The position numbers and the translations under genes were made by a program. 64,000 nt of DNA, taken from the NCBI RefSeq assembly GCF_947495925.1, contig NZ_CANMAU010000004.1:124001-188000 (forward strand). The letters run 5' to 3'. How positions within the stretch are numbered: the first letter of the stretch is position 1; each line of letters starts with the position of its first letter. The notes below the pieces were generated by a model that had not been told where the DNA came from, searched no databases, and saw only the letters and a program-made list of their open reading frames with translations. This DNA comes from an uncultured Algibacter sp. (GTDB taxonomy: Bacteria; Bacteroidota; Bacteroidia; Flavobacteriales; Flavobacteriaceae). Below are positions 61,525-64,000 of the stretch, piece by piece.

Positions 61525-62898
61525 TTAATTGTTAAAAATCAATTTTACCGAAGTTCCTTTTTCTTCAATACTATTAATTAAAATGTTTCCTTTATGAAGC
61601 AGCATAATTTGCTTACATAAACTTAGCCCTATACCACTACCTGTTTTTTTTGTTGTGAAAAATGGAACGAAAACATTTTCAATAACATCATTCGGGATGC
61701 CTTTTCCGTTATCCGAGATTTTTATTATTGTTTTTCCATCAATATTTTTCTGCGCAGTTATTATTACTTTTGAATCTAGCCTATCTTTACAAGCTTCTAC
61801 AGCGTTAAGAATAAGGTTAATAAGTACCTGTTCTAGTAAATAAATGTCTATTTCAATTTGGAGTTCTGGGTTTTCAGTTTTAAAAAGAAGTTTTATATCC
61901 TTACTCTCAAGTGATGGCAGCATTAAAGTTTTTATAGTTTCAAATAGGTCTGCAACAGAAATCTTACTTAAATTGAGTTTAGTAATTTTATTCAGACTAC
62001 GAAAAGTTTTTGCAAACTTAAGAAGTCCTTCACTCCTTTTTTTAATACTTTCAATACCAATATCGAGATCACTCATGTCTATTGGGTTTTCATTTGAATC
62101 TTCGATAAATAAAGCAACTTTAGATTGTAAAGTTTCAGCTAAAGAAGAGATAGGCGCAATAGAATTCATTATTTCATGAGTCATCACGCTTAACAATTTT
62201 TTCCAAGCTTCAGACTCATTTTTGTTCAACGTTTCATCAATATTTTGTAAAACAATTAATTTGAAGGAGCCTTCTTTTGTTAGAAAAATAGAGCTCGAAA
62301 TTAATAGTTTGGTTTTTTCGTTGCTAATATTGACTGAAATATGAGTTTCATCATGATGATCGGTCATGAATATGGCTCTGTAAAGGTCTGTATTTCTTTT
62401 TTCAACAAAGCTTATATTTTTTAAAGAGGGAATATTTAACGTTTTCTTAAAAGATTCATTAACCCATAGCACGTTTCCAGATTCTATGTTATAAGCAATA
62501 ATCCCTGTGTTAATTAATTCTAGTATTTTTTTTAAGTAGAGATGCTGCTCTTCTTTTTCTTTATTAATTTGAACTATTGTTTTGTTTACATTGTTAAAAT
62601 GTTTGTGTAAAATTCTAATATCTTCTGCTCCATAGGTTTCATTAAAGTGTCGAGAAAAATCGCGATACTTGATAGATTCGAAAAAATCGTCCATTTCAGA
62701 GAACCTCTTAAAAATAAAATTGAAAAGGTCTAAAACACTGTAAACAGAAATAGCTGCTAGAAAAATAGCCAATATGGTTTTGAGAGGCGAAATCTCTTGA
62801 GCATCTAATCTCACAAGAGAAAAGGCTAGAGCTGTTAATAACAGAAATAAAGTTATGACTCGTATTATTAACGCTATTTTGTACCGTTTATAAGTCAT
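61525..62898 (-). CDS. membrane histidine kinase
   Basis: 457 residues. Two N-terminal helices (about 8-28 and 35-60), a coiled coil (about 105-122), a PAS-like domain (about 123-225), the dimerisation helix with phosphoacceptor in SVMTHEIMNSIAPISS and the ATPase with ILNAVEACKD, SDNGKGIPND, FFTTKKTGSGIGLSL. NtrY/AtoS style. It overlaps the sigma-54 response regulator by 11 bases, so they form a pair. The signal is not known. Confidence 0.94.
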   Translation of the reverse strand: MTYKRYKIALIIRVITLFLLLTALAFSLVRLDAQEISPLKTILAIFLAAISVYSVLDLFNFIFKRFSEMDDFFESIKYRDFSRHFNETYGAEDIRILHKHFNNVNKTIVQINKEKEEQHLYLKKILELINTGIIAYNIESGNVLWVNESFKKTLNIPSLKNISFVEKRNTDLYRAIFMTDHHDETHISVNISNEKTKLLISSSIFLTKEGSFKLIVLQNIDETLNKNESEAWKKLLSVMTHEIMNSIAPISSLAETLQSKVALFIEDSNENPIDMSDLDIGIESIKKRSEGLLKFAKTFRSLNKITKLNLSKISVADLFETIKTLMLPSLESKDIKLLFKTENPELQIEIDIYLLEQVLINLILNAVEACKDRLDSKVIITAQKNIDGKTIIKISDNGKGIPNDVIENVFVPFFTTKKTGSGIGLSLCKQIMLLHKGNILINSIEEKGTSVKLIFNN

Positions 62899-64000
62899 AC
62901 TTATTAATTCTTCTGTAAAGAGCAGTGCGAGTTATTCCCAATTCTTTTGCAGATTTAGAAATGTTACCATTGTTTTTTTTGATCACTTTTAAAATAGTGT
63001 TTTTTTCAATGGTCTCAAGTTTTAAATCTTTTGGGCCTAAGGAATCTGTACTATTTTCTATAGGGGAGAATACTAAATCGGTTTCATTTAATATATTACC
63101 ATCAGACATTATAACGGCACGTTCTAAAGCATATTGGAGTTCTCTTACATTGCCAGGGAAATGATATTTTTTTAATTTATTAATAAAACCATTGTCTATA
63201 GTAAAAGGAGGCTTTAAGTATTTATCGGCATAAAGTTCAATAAAATGTTTAGCCAAAAGAACAACGTCATTAGAGCGGTCTCTTAATGGCGGAATAATGA
63301 TTTCTACCGTATTAATTCTGTAAATTAAATCTTTTCTAAATTTATTTTCATTAGATAAGGTGCTGAGGTTTAAATTAGTAGCACATATAAGTCTGATATT
63401 TATAGGTATAGGCTGGTTCGAGCCCAAGGGTGTTACTTGTCTATTCTGTAAAACAGTTAGCAAACGGGCTTGTTGCTGTAAACTAATATTACCAATTTCA
63501 TCTAAGAACAAAGTGCCCTCATGAGCAGCTTCAAACCGCCCTTTTCTATCTGCTTTGGCATCAGTAAAAGCACCTTTTTTATAGCCAAATAGTTCACTTT
63601 CAAAAAGAGTTTCAGTTAATGCACCAACATCAACTTTTACAAAAGGTTTGTTTTTTCTAAGCGAATTATCATGAATGGCTTTGGCAATAAGATCTTTACC
63701 TGTCCCATTTTCACCTAAAATTAAAATGTTTGCATCGGTAGGAGCAATTTTATTAATTTTAAAAAAAACATCATGCATACTAGGACTTTCTCCTAATATT
63801 TCGGATTTTGAATGTAATGCATCATGAGCTTTAGTTTTTTTAGATTTTTTTTTATCTAAAATTTCTCCAATAGCTTCAATAAGTTTATCATTTTTCCAAG
63901 GTTTTACTAAAAAGTCTGAAGCGCCTACTTTTAAAGAACGAATGGCTAAATCTAAATCGCCATAAGCAGTTATTAAAATTACAGATGCATCTTTATCAAT
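62888..64000 (-). CDS. NtrC-family sigma-54 response regulator (partial, runs off right edge)
   Basis: About 371 residues within the window; the reading frame is open to the right edge, and 63778 is an internal Met. The first part is the end of a receiver domain (VILITAYGDLDLAIRSLKVG, DFLVKPW). Next is the AAA+ domain: GENGTGKDLIAKAIH, GAFTDA (the GAFTGA loop with D), FLDEIGNISLQQQARLL, and RDRSNDVVLLAKHF. The end is a Fis-type helix-turn-helix (NGNISKSAKELGITRTALY). Activates sigma-54 promoters with the following kinase gene. Confidence 0.96.
   Translation of the reverse strand: MDKDASVILITAYGDLDLAIRSLKVGASDFLVKPWKNDKLIEAIGEILDKKKSKKTKAHDALHSKSEILGESPSMHDVFFKINKIAPTDANILILGENGTGKDLIAKAIHDNSLRKNKPFVKVDVGALTETLFESELFGYKKGAFTDAKADRKGRFEAAHEGTLFLDEIGNISLQQQARLLTVLQNRQVTPLGSNQPIPINIRLICATNLNLSTLSNENKFRKDLIYRINTVEIIIPPLRDRSNDVVLLAKHFIELYADKYLKPPFTIDNGFINKLKKYHFPGNVRELQYALERAVIMSDGNILNETDLVFSPIENSTDSLGPKDLKLETIEKNTILKVIKKNNGNISKSAKELGITRTALYRRINKYDL

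Noticed and set aside
1-64000. CRISPR array, prophage or insertion sequence
   Set aside because: No regularly spaced repeats, transposase, integrase or phage structural genes were seen.

Overview
The window is a low-GC chromosomal segment of a marine member of the Flavobacteriaceae (Bacteroidota). The evidence is the family content (a gliding-type T9SS type A sorting domain, a TonB-dependent receptor with a carboxypeptidase-like N-terminus, DUF6122, DUF5683, WbqC, M16 and MbnP proteins), the near absence of Shine-Dalgarno sequences, several promoters of the Bacteroidota type (TTG or TTTG, about 19 bp, then TAnnTTTG) and glycosidases for algal polysaccharides. I cannot name the species.

Layout. 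Positions 1-8467 (+) hold the end of ribH, a secreted GH2 beta-mannosidase-like enzyme, two small paralogous membrane proteins, mutL, two tandem rhomboid proteases and an endonuclease/exonuclease/phosphatase protein. Positions 8470-14125 (-) hold parA-parB-DUF5683-dapB-lepB-WbqC-DUF6122, a compact housekeeping operon. Positions 14251-22306 (-) hold an M16 protease and udk-ftsB-mutB-lipoprotein-mutA. Positions 22372-26238 (-) hold a TonB-dependent receptor, a PQQ-type sugar dehydrogenase and a cytochrome c. A tRNA-Pro(TGG) with its own promoter and terminator follows at 26359.

Positions 27103-38038 form an accessory polysaccharide island without SusC/SusD. It holds a large propeller-type glycosidase-like protein, an HpcH/HpaI aldolase, an ACS-type MFS transporter, a ToxR-like membrane-bound regulator with a periplasmic domain, a GH2 beta-galactosidase, a GH117 lipoprotein with a complete apparent active site, and the debris of a further secreted protein. 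GH117 with GH2 suggests red-algal galactan (agar, porphyran or carrageenan) oligosaccharides. The aldolase and MFS transporter would handle the released sugar or sugar acid.

Positions 38166-41816 (-) are an envelope-stress-like set (DUF4870, PadR, PspC, head GIN/DUF2807 lipoprotein). A 946-residue T9SS cargo protein with a nucleoside-hydrolase-like N-terminus follows at 42219. Then come DUF4442, AIM24-like and small-protein genes. Positions 47058-50508 (+) are a likely copper-related module: a small Cys/His protein, MbnP, an MbnH-like di-heme enzyme and an outer-membrane barrel with a CDLCGC motif. Divergent oxyR-dps follows.

Positions 52086-58559 hold a conserved but functionally undefined membrane cluster (SpoIIM, DUF4129, DUF4350, MoxR, DUF805, DUF58, with RDD divergent). 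The right end has a TRIC channel, a peptidyl-prolyl isomerase head-to-head with a Nudix CoA pyrophosphatase, an acyltransferase, and a histidine kinase/sigma-54 response regulator pair that runs off the edge. Two copies of one intergenic repeat lie at 41243 and 58575. All family calls come from reading the sequence; no database search was run.
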